The notes beneath the pieces were generated by a model. The model was not told the DNA's origin. It searched no databases and worked only from the letters and a program-made list of their open reading frames with translations. From BM714 sp964644525 (lineage in GTDB: Bacteria > Bacillota > Clostridia > Peptostreptococcales > BM714), in NCBI GenBank assembly GCA_964644525.1, contig CAZXWC010000001.1:20683-84682 (forward strand): a stretch of DNA of 64,000 bases. The letters are read 5' to 3'. Below are positions 1-7,601 of the stretch, piece by piece (the stretch's first letter is position 1; every line of letters starts with the position of its first letter). A program made the translations under genes and the position numbers.

Positions 1-619
1 TATCTCCATGGCTTGGCACAAAATACTTGGAATTAGAATTTTCAAGAAAATCGAGTGTCTCCAGATGACCCGTTATATCCGATGAATACATCAGTTTGTA
101 TTTTTCAATTATCTTGTTGGAGAAAAAAGCATCTCCTGTAAAAAAAACTCCTTCCTCTGTTTTAAAACCAACCATTCCCGGGCTGTGTCCCTTCAAGTCA
201 ACAATTTCAACCCTTCTTCCTGCAAAATTCAGATGACTTGAATCAAAAATTTCGCAAGAACATTCCTTTGCCATTAAAAACTTATTCTTAAGAACATTCA
301 GCGGCTCCGCGCCGTAAAGGTAGAAAGGTTCCATTATGTTGTTGTTTATCATGGCCGCCTCGATTTTAGACGATATTACCCGGCATCCGGTCTTTTTCTG
401 CAAATAATGGTTGCCTCCCCAATGATCTGCATGCGAATGGGTGTTGCAGATAGCTTTAATATTCAATCCTTCCCCTTCAAGCGCCTTGTAAATCTTTTTG
501 GCCTTGTCAGTGTCGTTTCCGGAATCAATCAAAATCGCTTCTTTTCCTTCAATTAGAACGCCTATATTCGTAGGGCTTTTTAAATAATGGGCAAATCCAC
601 TTATCTTCTGAAGCTTCAT
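1..619 (-). CDS. Metallo-beta-lactamase-fold hydrolase, partial (C-terminus off the left edge)
   Basis: The reading frame is open from an ATG at 619 to position 1, giving 206 codons without a stop, so the gene continues past the window. A zinc-site motif H61-S-H63-A-D65-H66 is followed by H145 (GHSPG) and D163 (TGDA), the usual ligand order of the MBL fold. The translation ends in a PSHGD stretch, which in this family supplies another histidine. The start overlaps the end of the upstream dehydrogenase gene in an ATGA arrangement, so the two are probably translated together. Such enzymes hydrolyse thioesters, lactones or related bonds. The substrate cannot be told from sequence; the pairing with a hydroxyacid dehydrogenase is only suggestive. 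Confidence 0.88.
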   Translation of the reverse strand, partial: MKLQKISGFAHYLKSPTNIGVLIEGKEAILIDSGNDTDKAKKIYKALEGEGLNIKAICNTHSHADHWGGNHYLQKKTGCRVISSKIEAAMINNNIMEPFYLYGAEPLNVLKNKFLMAKECSCEIFDSSHLNFAGRRVEIVDLKGHSPGMVGFKTEEGVFFTGDAFFSNKIIEKYKLMYSSDITGHLETLDFLENSNSKYFVPSHGD

Positions 620-1587
620 TTCTTCACCCCGTTTATGCCTGTAAGCGGAAGTCCTCCATTTAATACAGAAATAATGTTTTCAGCTGCAATGTCAGCCATT
701 CTGCTCCTTGTCTCACTGGTCGCGCTTCCCAGATGGGGACAAAGAACTGCGTTTTCGAGCAATGAAAGGCCATCTGCAAGCTTCGGCTCATCTTCATACA
801 CATCAAGGCCGGCGCCGGCTATAACAGCATTTTCAAGCGCTGCGACCAGTGCTTTCTCATCTACGACAGGTCCTCTTGATGTATTTATAAGTATGCTTGT
901 TTTTTTCATTGATTCAAGCGCATCGCCGTCAATCATATGGTATGTTTCTTTTCCCAAAGGGACATGTACACTCACTATATCTGATTTGGCAAGTAATTTT
1001 TTAAAAGAAAGATATTTTGCCCCCAAATTTTCAACATCTCTCTTTCTGCTTCTGTTGTAATAGACAATATCCATTCCAAATCCAACAGCCCTTTTAACAA
1101 CAGCTTTACCTATCCTTCCAGCCCCTATAATCCCCAAGGTTTTTCCCGAAACGCTTCTGCCCAGCATAAATTCGGGACCCCATCCCTTGTAAAGACCGTT
1201 TCTTGTGAGCCTATCCGCCTCGGGAATACGCCTGGCCACAGCAAGAATCAGTGCAAAGGCCATATCAGCCGTATCGTCTGTAAGCACATCGGGCGTATTG
1301 CTAAGGTATACACCCCTCTCAGTAGCAGCTTCTATATCCATATTGTTATATCCGACTGCATAATTTGCTATTATTTCAACTCCGCCCGCAGCATCCAAAA
1401 GATTTCCGTCAACCCTATCCGAAAGCATAGTTATTATTCCATGTTTCCCCTTTGCCTCTTCAAGCAACTCCTCATAGGTAAGATTCCTGTCCAAAGGGTT
1501 GTATGTAAAATCAAATTGTTCATTTAGCCTCTCCATTGACATTCCAGGTAATTTTCGACTTGAAAAAACTTTTTTTCTTTTATTCAA
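616..1587 (-). CDS. D-2-hydroxyacid dehydrogenase (glyoxylate/hydroxypyruvate reductase type)
   Basis: About 323 residues with the two-domain layout of D-isomer-specific 2-hydroxyacid dehydrogenases. The NAD(P) dinucleotide motif is GAGRIG. The catalytic Arg lies in NTSRGPVVD and the catalytic His in PHLGSAT. These enzymes reduce 2-keto acids such as glyoxylate, hydroxypyruvate or phenylpyruvate; the substrate is not resolved here. The in-frame ATG at 1602 is very likely not the start, because its first bases (ATGGAGGTGG) form the Shine-Dalgarno site. A TTG at 1587 sits 8 bases behind GGAGG and is preferred. It precedes and overlaps the MBL hydrolase gene. Confidence 0.9.
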   Translation of the reverse strand: MNKRKKVFSSRKLPGMSMERLNEQFDFTYNPLDRNLTYEELLEEAKGKHGIITMLSDRVDGNLLDAAGGVEIIANYAVGYNNMDIEAATERGVYLSNTPDVLTDDTADMAFALILAVARRIPEADRLTRNGLYKGWGPEFMLGRSVSGKTLGIIGAGRIGKAVVKRAVGFGMDIVYYNRSRKRDVENLGAKYLSFKKLLAKSDIVSVHVPLGKETYHMIDGDALESMKKTSILINTSRGPVVDEKALVAALENAVIAGAGLDVYEDEPKLADGLSLLENAVLCPHLGSATSETRSRMADIAAENIISVLNGGLPLTGINGVKK

Positions 1588-1609
1588 ACAAACCACCTCC
1601 ATAATAAAA

Positions 1610-1618
1610 ATTATAGCA
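1610..1618 (-). promoter_or_regulatory. Extended -10 promoter element of the dehydrogenase gene
   Basis: On the minus strand the sequence reads TGCTATAAT, a consensus -10 with a TGn extension. No good -35 is visible. It would start transcription near 1603, next to the ATG at 1602, which supports the downstream TTG start at 1587. Confidence 0.55.
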
Positions 1619-1657
1619 CAAAGCTAGTATGCCCGATTACATTTTTAAATATTGCAC

Positions 1658-1687
1658 TTGGTTAAAGGCGGGCAAACATGATAAAAT
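1658..1687 (+). promoter_or_regulatory. Promoter of plsY
   Basis: TTGGTT and TAAAAT are separated by 18 bases, with TGA directly before the -10 (extended -10). It lies 20 bases upstream of the plsY start and its AAAGGGTG ribosome site. Confidence 0.5.
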
Positions 1688-1707
1688 AGTTTGGAAAGGG
1701 TGATAAA

Positions 1708-2286
1708 ATGACTATTTTTTATGCAATTGCAATAGGGTACGTCTTGGGCGCTATCCCATTTTCGTTTGTTGTCGGAAAATATTATGGGAAAATAGACATA
1801 AGAACTACAGGAAGCGGAAACTCAGGGGCAACAAATGTATTCAGGTCCCTAGGTAAAAAAGCCGCGGCAATGGCTTTTGCCGGAGACTTCCTAAAAGGCG
1901 TTGCCGCAGTATTGGTTGGAATGGCTCTTTGGGACTACGATTATGGAATACTTGCAGGCGCAGGAGCCATATTGGGACATTGCTACCCTGCTACATTGAA
2001 ATTCAAAGGCGGAAAAGGCGTTGCCACGTCGGCAGGTGTTTTGCTGGCATTGAATCCTATGCTAATTATCTATCTCTTCCCGGTTTATGTGATTCTTTTG
2101 AAGATTTCCAAGATTGTTTCGCTTTCCTCCATAATAATCGCGGCGGTTACCCCCATATTAAGCTACTTCATGGGAATGCCAGACAACTTCCTCAGGTTCG
2201 CGCTTGTAGCCTCTCTTTTTGTCATCTACAGGCACAAGTCGAACATACAAAGGCTTCTTGCAGGTGAAGAGAAAAAAACAATATAA
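1708..2286 (+). CDS. plsY: Glycerol-3-phosphate acyltransferase PlsY
   Basis: The 192-residue polytopic membrane protein has the features of PlsY, the acyl-phosphate-dependent enzyme that makes 1-acyl-glycerol-3-phosphate in the first step of phospholipid synthesis. Visible family signatures are the N-terminal GAIPFSF segment, the GSGNSGATNVFR loop and the KFKGGKGVATS loop, which are the conserved catalytic and substrate-binding cytosolic loops. Five or so hydrophobic segments alternate with these loops. Length matches the family. It is transcribed alone, against the sel genes, and ends at a bidirectional terminator. Confidence 0.95.
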   Translation: MTIFYAIAIGYVLGAIPFSFVVGKYYGKIDIRTTGSGNSGATNVFRSLGKKAAAMAFAGDFLKGVAAVLVGMALWDYDYGILAGAGAILGHCYPATLKFKGGKGVATSAGVLLALNPMLIIYLFPVYVILLKISKIVSLSSIIIAAVTPILSYFMGMPDNFLRFALVASLFVIYRHKSNIQRLLAGEEKKTI

Positions 2287-2300
2287 AATGCGCATCAAAA

Positions 2301-2328
2301 AAGGATTCCTTAGGGAATCCTTTTTTTA
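2301..2328. terminator. Bidirectional rho-independent terminator between plsY and the tRNA-Sec gene
   Basis: A perfect 9-bp stem (AAGGATTCC / GGAATCCTT, 4-base loop) is flanked by A-runs on the left and T-runs on the right, so it can stop plsY from the plus side and selABC from the minus side. Confidence 0.85.
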
Positions 2329-2334
2329 AACATA

Positions 2335-2432
2335 TGGCGGGAACGTGTGGGAATCGAACCCACCCAGCGTACTACTAATACGCCGCAACTGGTTTTGAAG
2401 ACCAGAGGGCACACCAGCACCCATCCGCTCCC
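2335..2432 (-). tRNA. selC: Selenocysteine tRNA (anticodon UCA)
   Basis: The 98-base gene on the minus strand begins GGGAGCGG and ends with an encoded CCA. The anticodon loop CTTCAAA carries UCA at 2396-2398 within a CTGGT/ACCAG stem. The long extra arm, the 8-position acceptor stem (with a G-A mismatch at its inner end) and the G discriminator are typical of bacterial tRNA-Sec. It lies downstream of selA and selB in the same direction, so the charging enzyme, the delivery factor and the tRNA form one locus. Confidence 0.95.
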
Positions 2433-2510
2433 GTATTCATGACTCGATTCAAAATTATATCACAAGTGGATCGCTTTTGGAATATTATTTTTCCCTTTCT
2501 ATCCATTTAA

Positions 2511-4406
2511 TCAAAAAGGAATTCTTCTATTTCCGTCCCTCTTGGTTATTTTAGAGTTGTCATAATGCTCAAGCAAGGCAATCGCATATTTTCGCGATAA
2601 ATTAAAAGCTTCCTTGAATTCTTTAAGGCTTATGAACCCTTGTTCCGTAAGTATTTCACGAACCTTTTCAAGTATTCTGTCGTATGTAGCCTTCGAATAG
2701 TACAATTCCTCATCAACCTTTACAATCGCACCTTCCTGAAGCAAGTATTCGAAAACGGGCATTTCCTTTTTGCCTATTCCCAACCTTGCCTTTATTGTCG
2801 TGAAATTGTCTGGTGTAAGGCCCGCCCCATCATAGTATTCAATCAATTTCCCGGCTAATTTTGAATCCTTTTCCCCCAATACTATTTTGAAGTTTTTAAG
2901 CCTTACAACATGCCCTTCAGCTACTAAAGACCCGCCTGCAGTCATTTTTGAAAGAAGATGTTCAAATATATATCCATTTCTACCACCCAACAACTTATTT
3001 TTAAATTCCTCTTTTGGGATGCCATTCCTGTATGGATTTCCCCTATGGTATTCATTTGCTATCCTAAGAGCCTTTTCCTCAACGGCCTCGAAACTTTGAA
3101 CATGCATGTATGATTCATTCATGCGGTATATGCACCCTTCATCAAGCAGTTCATATATGAATGACTCAACTTCATCCTTTTGTAATCCGGTGGACTTTTG
3201 AATTTCCTGCATGTCAATAAAATGCTCCGGAACACTTCTTATCAGCTGCTCGATTATGTCCTTCTTATTTCCCCCGCTCTTTAATTCCAGGGCATCAATA
3301 GTATCTTCATTGAATCTTTTATGTTTTCGGGGATTGGCGTCTATTACTTCCCCTCCACCAACAGTTTCAAGCGGAGAATAATACCTTACAACAAAATGAT
3401 CTCCATACTTGAAAGCGTGTGTCTTCTCAAGCCTGAGTTGCGCGAAACATGTTTCTCCCGGTTCAAGAACTTCCCGATCGAGCAATACAAGTCGGCAAAG
3501 TATTTCAGCCGATCCATGGTAGAGTCTCAATCTAGTCCAGTTTTCCAATCTTCTTTTTTCATCTTTTGTAAGAGAAAGCTTTACGTCGAGCATCATGGTG
3601 TTTTCCATCGAATCGATTTCGGCAATTACCTCTCCCCTGTACAATTCGTTTTTCTTAAGGCCCGCGATATTGAGGGCCGCTCTCTGTCCGGCATATACCC
3701 TGTCCACATCTTCCCCGTGAACTTGTATGTTTCTTACCTTTGCCTTTTTCATGCTTGGATAAACAACAAGCATATCACTTTTTTTTATTGAACCCTCCAT
3801 TAGCGTGCCAGTTATTATAGTTCCATAACCTGTAAGACTGAAAACCCTGTCAATAGGTATTCTAGCCGGCTTAGCATAATCTCTTTCCCCCACATACTCA
3901 CTCATTTCATCAAGCTTTTCAACAAGGTTTCCTATTCCCCTGCCGCTTATTGAATCAACTTCCATAATCTTAGAATCCTCAAGGAGTGTCCCCTCAACCT
4001 GACTTGACACATCTTCCTTTACCAGTTCCAGCCATTCCTGATCTACCATGTCGCATTTTGTAAGCACAATAAACCCTTTAGGTATGTCCAAAAAGCTGAG
4101 TATGTCCATATGTTCCTTTGTCTGAGGCATTATTCCCTCGTCCGCTGCGACAACAAGAACCACTATGTCCATTCCTATTACACCTGCAAGCATGTTCTTA
4201 ATAAACTTTTCATGCCCTGGGACATCAATTATGCCAGCTCTTTTGCCTCCGGGCAAATCAAAGTAAGTGAATCCCAAATCAATAGTGATTCCTCTTTTTT
4301 TCTCTTCTTGAAGACGATCGGTGTCTCTTCCTGTCATAGCTTTTATAAGGGTGGTTTTACCATGATCAATATGACCTGCCGTCCCTATTATGACATGCTT
4401 CATCAT
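2511..4406 (-). CDS. selB: Selenocysteine-specific elongation factor SelB
   Basis: The 631-residue GTPase delivers Sec-tRNA to the ribosome at UGA codons that carry a SECIS hairpin. The G-domain is clear: G1 AGHIDHGKTT near residue 10, G3 DVPGHE, G4 TKCD. Domains II and III of EF-Tu type follow, then a C-terminal half of winged-helix repeats that bind the SECIS RNA. Length fits the bacterial family (about 610-640). The ATG overlaps the selA stop (TATGATGA), indicating coupled translation with SelA. An adjacent second ATG is an equally possible start. Confidence 0.97.
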   Translation of the reverse strand: MMKHVIIGTAGHIDHGKTTLIKAMTGRDTDRLQEEKKRGITIDLGFTYFDLPGGKRAGIIDVPGHEKFIKNMLAGVIGMDIVVLVVAADEGIMPQTKEHMDILSFLDIPKGFIVLTKCDMVDQEWLELVKEDVSSQVEGTLLEDSKIMEVDSISGRGIGNLVEKLDEMSEYVGERDYAKPARIPIDRVFSLTGYGTIITGTLMEGSIKKSDMLVVYPSMKKAKVRNIQVHGEDVDRVYAGQRAALNIAGLKKNELYRGEVIAEIDSMENTMMLDVKLSLTKDEKRRLENWTRLRLYHGSAEILCRLVLLDREVLEPGETCFAQLRLEKTHAFKYGDHFVVRYYSPLETVGGGEVIDANPRKHKRFNEDTIDALELKSGGNKKDIIEQLIRSVPEHFIDMQEIQKSTGLQKDEVESFIYELLDEGCIYRMNESYMHVQSFEAVEEKALRIANEYHRGNPYRNGIPKEEFKNKLLGGRNGYIFEHLLSKMTAGGSLVAEGHVVRLKNFKIVLGEKDSKLAGKLIEYYDGAGLTPDNFTTIKARLGIGKKEMPVFEYLLQEGAIVKVDEELYYSKATYDRILEKVREILTEQGFISLKEFKEAFNLSRKYAIALLEHYDNSKITKRDGNRRIPF

Positions 4407-5821
4407 ACATCAATCCCTTCTTTCAAGTTTCCAAACGCCTCTGCCACGTAATCGAATTGACTGTCTAGGATGGTTCTCACATCCAAAACTACTTTTTCAT
4501 CATTTATCCTTGCAATTACAGGCGGACTGTTCTTTCTCAAACCGCTTTCAATCCTGGACGATGAAAGTTTCCCGCTTCTTACGGACACCAAATGCGCGGG
4601 CAAGCTCTCAAGTGGCATGGAACCTCCTCCAACCTGTGATTGACCCTCTTCAACATAAACTTCAAAATCCGGGGCACTTCTTTTTATCATTTCAGCCAAG
4701 CTGGACGCCCTGGACTTTAAAGAATCCGCCGATGCGGTTAAAAACTTCAATGTCGGTATATTTTCAAGCGCCTCTTCCTGATCAAGATAATGCCTGAAAG
4801 TCGCCTCGAGCCCGGCCAAAGTCATTTTATCCACCCTGAAGGCTCTTGTAAAAGGATTCTTTTTCATTTCGTCAAGATATTTCTTCTTGCCCACTATTAT
4901 CCCTGCCTGGGGTCCACCGAGCATTTTATCCCCGCTGAAAGTAACAACATCAGCATAACGCACCGCTTCCTGAACTGTAGGTTCTCCCACCATTCCATAT
5001 TTTGAAAAATCTATCAAAGTTCCGCTTCCTATATCTTCCAAAACTGGTATACCCGTTTTTTCGCCTGTTCCAGCCAATTCCCATACAGGAACTTCCTCTG
5101 TAAATCCGAGTATTCTGTAATTGCTTGTATGGACCTTTAGCAATACTCCGGTATTTTCGTTTATGTTTTCTTCATAATCCCTCAAGTGGGTCTTGTTGGT
5201 CGTCCCGACTTCTCTCAGTATGGCGCCGCTCTGCCTCATAACATCTGGAACTCTGAAGGAACCTCCTATTTCCACCAACTGTCCCCGTGATACTATCGCT
5301 TCCTTTCCTTCAGACAAGGTATTCAACGCAAGCAAAACAGCGGCCGCATTGTTGTTTACAACAAAAGCCGACTCAGCCCCGGTAATTTTACAAATTATCT
5401 CCTCAATATGGCTGTACCTCAAGCCTCTCTTTCCGCATTTCAAATCGTATTCGAGAGTGGAATAGTTTGCAGCCACCTGCTTTATCCTATCAACGGCTTT
5501 TTCGCTCAATAGCGCCCTTCCAAGATTTGTATGCAAAACAACGCCCGTGCAATTTATGACTGGACGCAAATTGTACTCGCTTTTCCTTGCAATATTTTCT
5601 ACTGCACAGGACAAAATCTTTTCCCTCAAATCTTTAGCATTCGATTCCTCGATATTTCCTTCAATTATGTTTTTTCTGGCATTTTCGATAGCTTCCCTTA
5701 TGGATTCCAACACCAAGGTCCTTGAAGTCACTAAAAGCTTTTCCTTTATAGCATCATTCCCCAAAAGATCGTCAACCTTGGGAAGGTATCTCAACAATGC
5801 ATTCCGGTTCAAATTTATCAC
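4403..5821 (-). CDS. selA: L-seryl-tRNA(Sec) selenium transferase SelA
   Basis: This PLP enzyme of 472 residues converts Ser-tRNA-Sec to Sec-tRNA-Sec using selenophosphate from SelD. The sequence shows the SelA N-terminal domain, a NCTGVVLHTNLGRALL segment, and SGDKMLGGPQAG, in which the Lys is the expected PLP-binding residue. Length is normal for SelA. A GGGGTGATAA ribosome site lies right before the ATG. It is the first gene of selA-selB-selC and ends in overlap with selB. Confidence 0.97.
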   Translation of the reverse strand: MINLNRNALLRYLPKVDDLLGNDAIKEKLLVTSRTLVLESIREAIENARKNIIEGNIEESNAKDLREKILSCAVENIARKSEYNLRPVINCTGVVLHTNLGRALLSEKAVDRIKQVAANYSTLEYDLKCGKRGLRYSHIEEIICKITGAESAFVVNNNAAAVLLALNTLSEGKEAIVSRGQLVEIGGSFRVPDVMRQSGAILREVGTTNKTHLRDYEENINENTGVLLKVHTSNYRILGFTEEVPVWELAGTGEKTGIPVLEDIGSGTLIDFSKYGMVGEPTVQEAVRYADVVTFSGDKMLGGPQAGIIVGKKKYLDEMKKNPFTRAFRVDKMTLAGLEATFRHYLDQEEALENIPTLKFLTASADSLKSRASSLAEMIKRSAPDFEVYVEEGQSQVGGGSMPLESLPAHLVSVRSGKLSSSRIESGLRKNSPPVIARINDEKVVLDVRTILDSQFDYVAEAFGNLKEGIDV

Positions 5822-5849
5822 CCCACATAAATTCTTTTCATTCTAGTAA

Positions 5850-5858
5850 ATTATAACA
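5850..5858 (-). promoter_or_regulatory. Extended -10 element for the selABC operon
   Basis: The minus strand reads TGTTATAAT about 30 bases before the selA ATG, an exact -10 with a TGn extension. No convincing -35 is seen at 16-18 bases. Confidence 0.55.
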
Positions 5859-5911
5859 CAATACAACAATTTTTCTATTTTATCATTTTAAATTGTATTT
5901 TTAGATTTGCC

Positions 5912-5939
5912 CGAAATTTTGAAATTATCCAAAATTTCG
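5912..5939. repeat. Perfect 10-bp inverted repeat in the selA-alsT intergenic region
   Basis: CGAAATTTTG and CAAAATTTCG are separated by 8 bases. The dyad lies 20 bases upstream of the alsT -35 and more than 50 bases upstream of the selA -10. It could be an operator for the alsT promoter; no T-run follows on either side, so a terminator is unlikely. Confidence 0.6.
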
Positions 5940-5958
5940 CATTTTTAAAAATAAATCC

Positions 5959-5987
5959 TTGAAAAATAATTGAATTATATCTATAAT
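5959..5987 (+). promoter_or_regulatory. Promoter of alsT
   Basis: TTGAAA and TATAAT are separated by exactly 17 bases, a near-consensus vegetative promoter. Transcription would begin near 5994, leaving a leader of about 160 bases. Confidence 0.8.
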
Positions 5988-5993
5988 TTAATT

Positions 5994-6152
5994 GATACAG
6001 GGATTATTTTGAAAATTCACACTTGTTGTTATTTTATTAGCAAACCTGTATACATTCAACGTAAAGGGGGAATAAATATTATTTGAGCATCTTAAGTATT
6101 TTTTAGGTATTTAAGATTTTTTTATTTCAACCAAAAAAGGGGGACTTATTTA
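5994..6152 (+). promoter_or_regulatory. Structured leader of alsT, possible attenuator
   Basis: The predicted transcript starts with ATACAGG (5995-6001), which can pair with CCTGTAT (6045-6051). An AAAGGGGG Shine-Dalgarno-like site follows at 6063-6070 with no usable ORF behind it. Next come a 10-bp hairpin (6089-6098 with 6108-6117, one G-T pair) and a run of seven T at 6117-6123, resembling a weak terminator. The true ribosome site AAAAAAGGGGG comes just before the ATG. No known riboswitch class was recognised. Confidence 0.4.
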
Positions 6153-7529
6153 ATGGAAGCTTTTAATGCTCTAATTGGTCAAATTGGCTCATTCGCATGG
6201 GGACCTGTAATGATCGTGTTCTTGGTAGGAACAGGATTTGTTCTCACAATTGGAACAAGGGTTGTTCAGTTCAGAAGAATGAAATTCGCATTTAAACTTT
6301 TATTTTCTAAAGAAGCAATGGGCGATGGAGACATAACTCCATTCCAAGCTCTTATGACTTCACTTGCTGCAACAATCGGTACTGGTAACATCGCAGGTGT
6401 TGCAACAGCCTTGGCAGTCGGTGGACCCGGAGCCATATTCTGGATGTGGATAACTGCAGCTGTTGGTGGAGCAACAAAATACGGTGAAGCCGTACTTGCC
6501 ATCAAATACAGACAAACAAACGATAAAGGTGAAAAATCCGGTGGACCTATGTACTATGCATGGAAAGGCATGGAAGACAAGTTCGGTGGAAACTGGAAAT
6601 GGCTCGGAGGAGCTTTCGCTGTATTCGGATTTATCGCTTCTTTCGGAATCGGCAACATGGTTCAATCGAATTCAGTTGCTGCAGCAATGGATGAAACAAT
6701 CGGCTTAAGCCCTGTCATTTCAGGTGCCGTCATCGCTGTTCTTACTGCACTCGTTATACTAGGAGGAATCAAAAGTATTGGAAGAGTTACCGAAAAAATT
6801 GTTCCGGTAATGGCCATAATATATGTACTCGGATCGCTTTTCATACTTTTCACGAACGCTGGAAAAGTTGGAGTTGCATTCGGAATGATATTCTCTAACG
6901 CATTCAACGCAAACGCTGTAAGCGGCGGATTCGTTGGAACCGTAATACGTATGGGTGTTGCTCGTGGTGTGTTCTCTAATGAAGCAGGACTAGGTTCAGC
7001 TCCTATAGCACACGCAGCCTCCAAAAATGATAATCCTATAACTCAAGGAATTATTGCCTCTCTGGGTTCTTTCCTTGACACTATAGTAGTATGCTCAATG
7101 ACTGCGCTGGTAATATTGGTTTCAGGACTCCTTACATTCGACGCGAACGGATTGATGTCTGTTACTGACGAACTCACAGGCGCGGCACTTACTTCAAGGG
7201 CCTTTGGTATCGCAATGCCTGGATTCGGATCCTTCATAGTGTCATTCGGCCTGATGTTCTTCGCTTTCTCGACCATCTTGGGTTGGTACTACTATGGATC
7301 TAAATGTGCTGAATTCCTCTTCGGCCTCAAAGCTGAAATGCCTTACAAATGGGCTTGGGTTATTCTCACATACGTAGGCGCCACTATTCCTCTTGGATTC
7401 GTTTGGAGTATTTCAGACGCATTTAACGGACTTATGGCTATGCCAAACCTTGTTGCTCTTCTCGCACTTAGCGGATCCATCTTCAAATGGACCAAAGAGT
7501 ATGAGGAAAAGGAAAAGCTTAGCGCTTAG
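6153..7529 (+). CDS. alsT: Sodium/alanine (glycine) symporter, AGCS family
   Basis: The 458-residue integral membrane protein has about ten hydrophobic segments and the AGCS signatures: AATIGTGNIAGVATA near residue 72, GGPGAIFWMW, KYGEAVLA, and NEAGLGSAPIAHAA around residue 275. The family imports alanine or glycine with Na+ (some use H+). In an organism with Rnf and selenoprotein machinery this fits amino-acid fermentation, for example glycine feeding a glycine reductase, but that enzyme is not in the window. It is transcribed alone between selABC and selD and ends at a strong terminator. Confidence 0.93.
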   Translation: MEAFNALIGQIGSFAWGPVMIVFLVGTGFVLTIGTRVVQFRRMKFAFKLLFSKEAMGDGDITPFQALMTSLAATIGTGNIAGVATALAVGGPGAIFWMWITAAVGGATKYGEAVLAIKYRQTNDKGEKSGGPMYYAWKGMEDKFGGNWKWLGGAFAVFGFIASFGIGNMVQSNSVAAAMDETIGLSPVISGAVIAVLTALVILGGIKSIGRVTEKIVPVMAIIYVLGSLFILFTNAGKVGVAFGMIFSNAFNANAVSGGFVGTVIRMGVARGVFSNEAGLGSAPIAHAASKNDNPITQGIIASLGSFLDTIVVCSMTALVILVSGLLTFDANGLMSVTDELTGAALTSRAFGIAMPGFGSFIVSFGLMFFAFSTILGWYYYGSKCAEFLFGLKAEMPYKWAWVILTYVGATIPLGFVWSISDAFNGLMAMPNLVALLALSGSIFKWTKEYEEKEKLSA

Positions 7530-7540
7530 TTCAAATCCAA

Positions 7541-7570
7541 AAGCCTGCCGGAAATCCGGCAGGCTTTTTT
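7541..7570 (+). terminator. Terminator of alsT
   Basis: An 11-bp perfect stem AAGCCTGCCGG / CCGGCAGGCTT with a 4-base loop is followed by six T. It lies 12 bases after the alsT stop. Confidence 0.9.
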
Positions 7571-7601
7571 AATTTGTTGCTTTTTCATTATTCATTCTTT
7601 T

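Noticed and set aside
6047..6054. TGTATACA palindrome in the alsT leader as an operator
   Set aside because: Eight bases is too short to mean much in AT-rich DNA, and part of it already pairs with the 5' end of the leader.
5994..6152. Glycine riboswitch upstream of alsT
   Set aside because: The conserved glycine-aptamer core sequences are not visible; the leader is too AT-rich and too short for a tandem aptamer.
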